Shown: positions 63,630 through 64,000 of the stretch, in pieces | How the letters are laid out: each line of letters opens with the position of its first letter | Numbering within the stretch: position 1 is the stretch's first letter | Assembly: GCF_021272205.1 (NCBI RefSeq) | Contig: NZ_JAJSDX010000008.1 | Coordinates: forward strand, 1 to 64,000 | Origin: Pantoea sp. Mb-10 | GTDB taxonomy: Bacteria; Pseudomonadota; Gammaproteobacteria; Enterobacterales; Enterobacteriaceae | DNA: 64,000 nt | Direction of reading: 5' to 3' | Translations under genes and position numbers: made by a program | The notes under the pieces: model-generated | Database searches by the model: none | What the model saw: the letters and a program-made list of their open reading frames with translations, nothing else | Told to the model about the DNA's origin: nothing

Positions 63630-64000
63630 ATGAGCAAAACACACTTAACAGAACAGAAGTTTTCCGACTTCGCCCTGCACCCACAGGTAATTGAAGCCCT
63701 TGATACAAAAGGCTTTTCTAATTGCACGCCTATTCAGGCGCTCGCATTGCCTTTTGCGCTTTCAGGGCGTGATGTAGCGGGTCAGGCGCAAACCGGTACC
63801 GGCAAAACGATGGCGTTTCTGACGTCAACGTTTCATCATCTTCTCTCTCACCCGCCAGCAGAAGGCCGCCAAATTAATCAGCCGCGCGCGCTGATCATGG
63901 CGCCGACCCGTGAGCTCGCCGTACAGATCCACGCGGATGCGGAGCCACTGGCACACTCAACTGGTCTCAAGCTCGGGCTCGCCTACGGCGGCGATGGCTA
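63630..64000 (+). CDS. rhlB: ATP-dependent RNA helicase RhlB (partial, 5' end)
   Basis: The window contains the first 123 codons or so of RhlB, the DEAD-box helicase of the RNA degradosome. The start [16 protein letters not shown] is conserved; the Q motif [11 protein letters not shown], motif I AQTGTGKT and motif Ia PTRELAVQI are complete. The frame continues past the right edge. Confidence 0.95.
   Translation, partial: MSKTHLTEQKFSDFALHPQVIEALDTKGFSNCTPIQALALPFALSGRDVAGQAQTGTGKTMAFLTSTFHHLLSHPPAEGRQINQPRALIMAPTRELAVQIHADAEPLAHSTGLKLGLAYGGDG

Overview
This window is a compact (about 55% G+C by eye) chromosomal segment of a gammaproteobacterium of the order Enterobacterales. Almost every protein is close in length and motifs to its Escherichia coli counterpart, and gene order follows the E. 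coli hemG-to-rhlB region, read in the opposite direction. The missing neighbours (metE, cyaY, rffGH, yifK, aslAB) and the inserted genes (pepE, a TPR/glycosyltransferase-like gene, yehS, glpT, abrB) argue against Escherichia or Salmonella. They suggest an Erwiniaceae-type genome (Pantoea/Erwinia relatives); the genus is an inference. There are no insertion sequences, prophage genes or CRISPR arrays. The window opens at an rRNA operon P1 promoter and ends inside rhlB.

Layout, left to right. (1) 1-7.7 kb: rrn P1 promoter, the tightly packed pepQ-yigZ-trkH-hemG run, then divergent fadBA with a FadR operator. (2) 7.7-18.7 kb: ubiD-fre, pepE, rfaH, tatD, tatABC, ubiE-ubiJ-ubiB and rmuC with a LexA box. 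(3) 18.7-26.4 kb: the most rearranged part. It holds a TPR/glycosyltransferase-like gene, udp with paired CRP sites, ysgA, metR without metE, yehS, yigM, and a lone glpT whose promoter carries a CRP site and a perfect 23-bp palindrome. (4) 26.4-36.3 kb: yigL, pldB, rhtB, rhtC, recQ, pldA, yigI, rarD, abrB, and corA with its corL leader. (5) 36.3-49 kb: uvrD (LexA box), yigB-xerC-yigA-dapF-lptM, cyaA (CRP site, TTG start) and the divergent hemCDXY operon. (6) 49-50.4 kb: the small RNA GlmZ with a sigma-54 promoter and three GlrR-type sites, a duplicated tRNA-Pro 3' end, and the argX-hisR-leuT-proM tRNA operon. (7) 50.4-64 kb: the enterobacterial common antigen operon wecA-wzzE-wecBC-wecDE-wzxE-wecF-wzyE-wecG (without rffGH), then rho, trxA and the start of rhlB.

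Functional themes are envelope building and export (ECA, Tat, phospholipase A, lysophospholipase), quinone and haem synthesis, fatty acid oxidation, ion and solute transport (TrkH, CorA, GlpT, RhtB/C), and DNA repair or chromosome maintenance (UvrD, RecQ, RmuC, XerC). Many genes overlap by 1-4 bases, so translational coupling is widespread. Start sites were chosen by family length, the position of a Shine-Dalgarno sequence and operon overlaps rather than by the longest open frame.

The points most worth a second look are the TPR/glycosyltransferase-like gene (18.8-20.0 kb), the lac-like control region of the orphan glpT, the tRNA-Pro duplication with its structured 101-bp insert, and the absence of metE, cyaY and rffGH from their usual sites.
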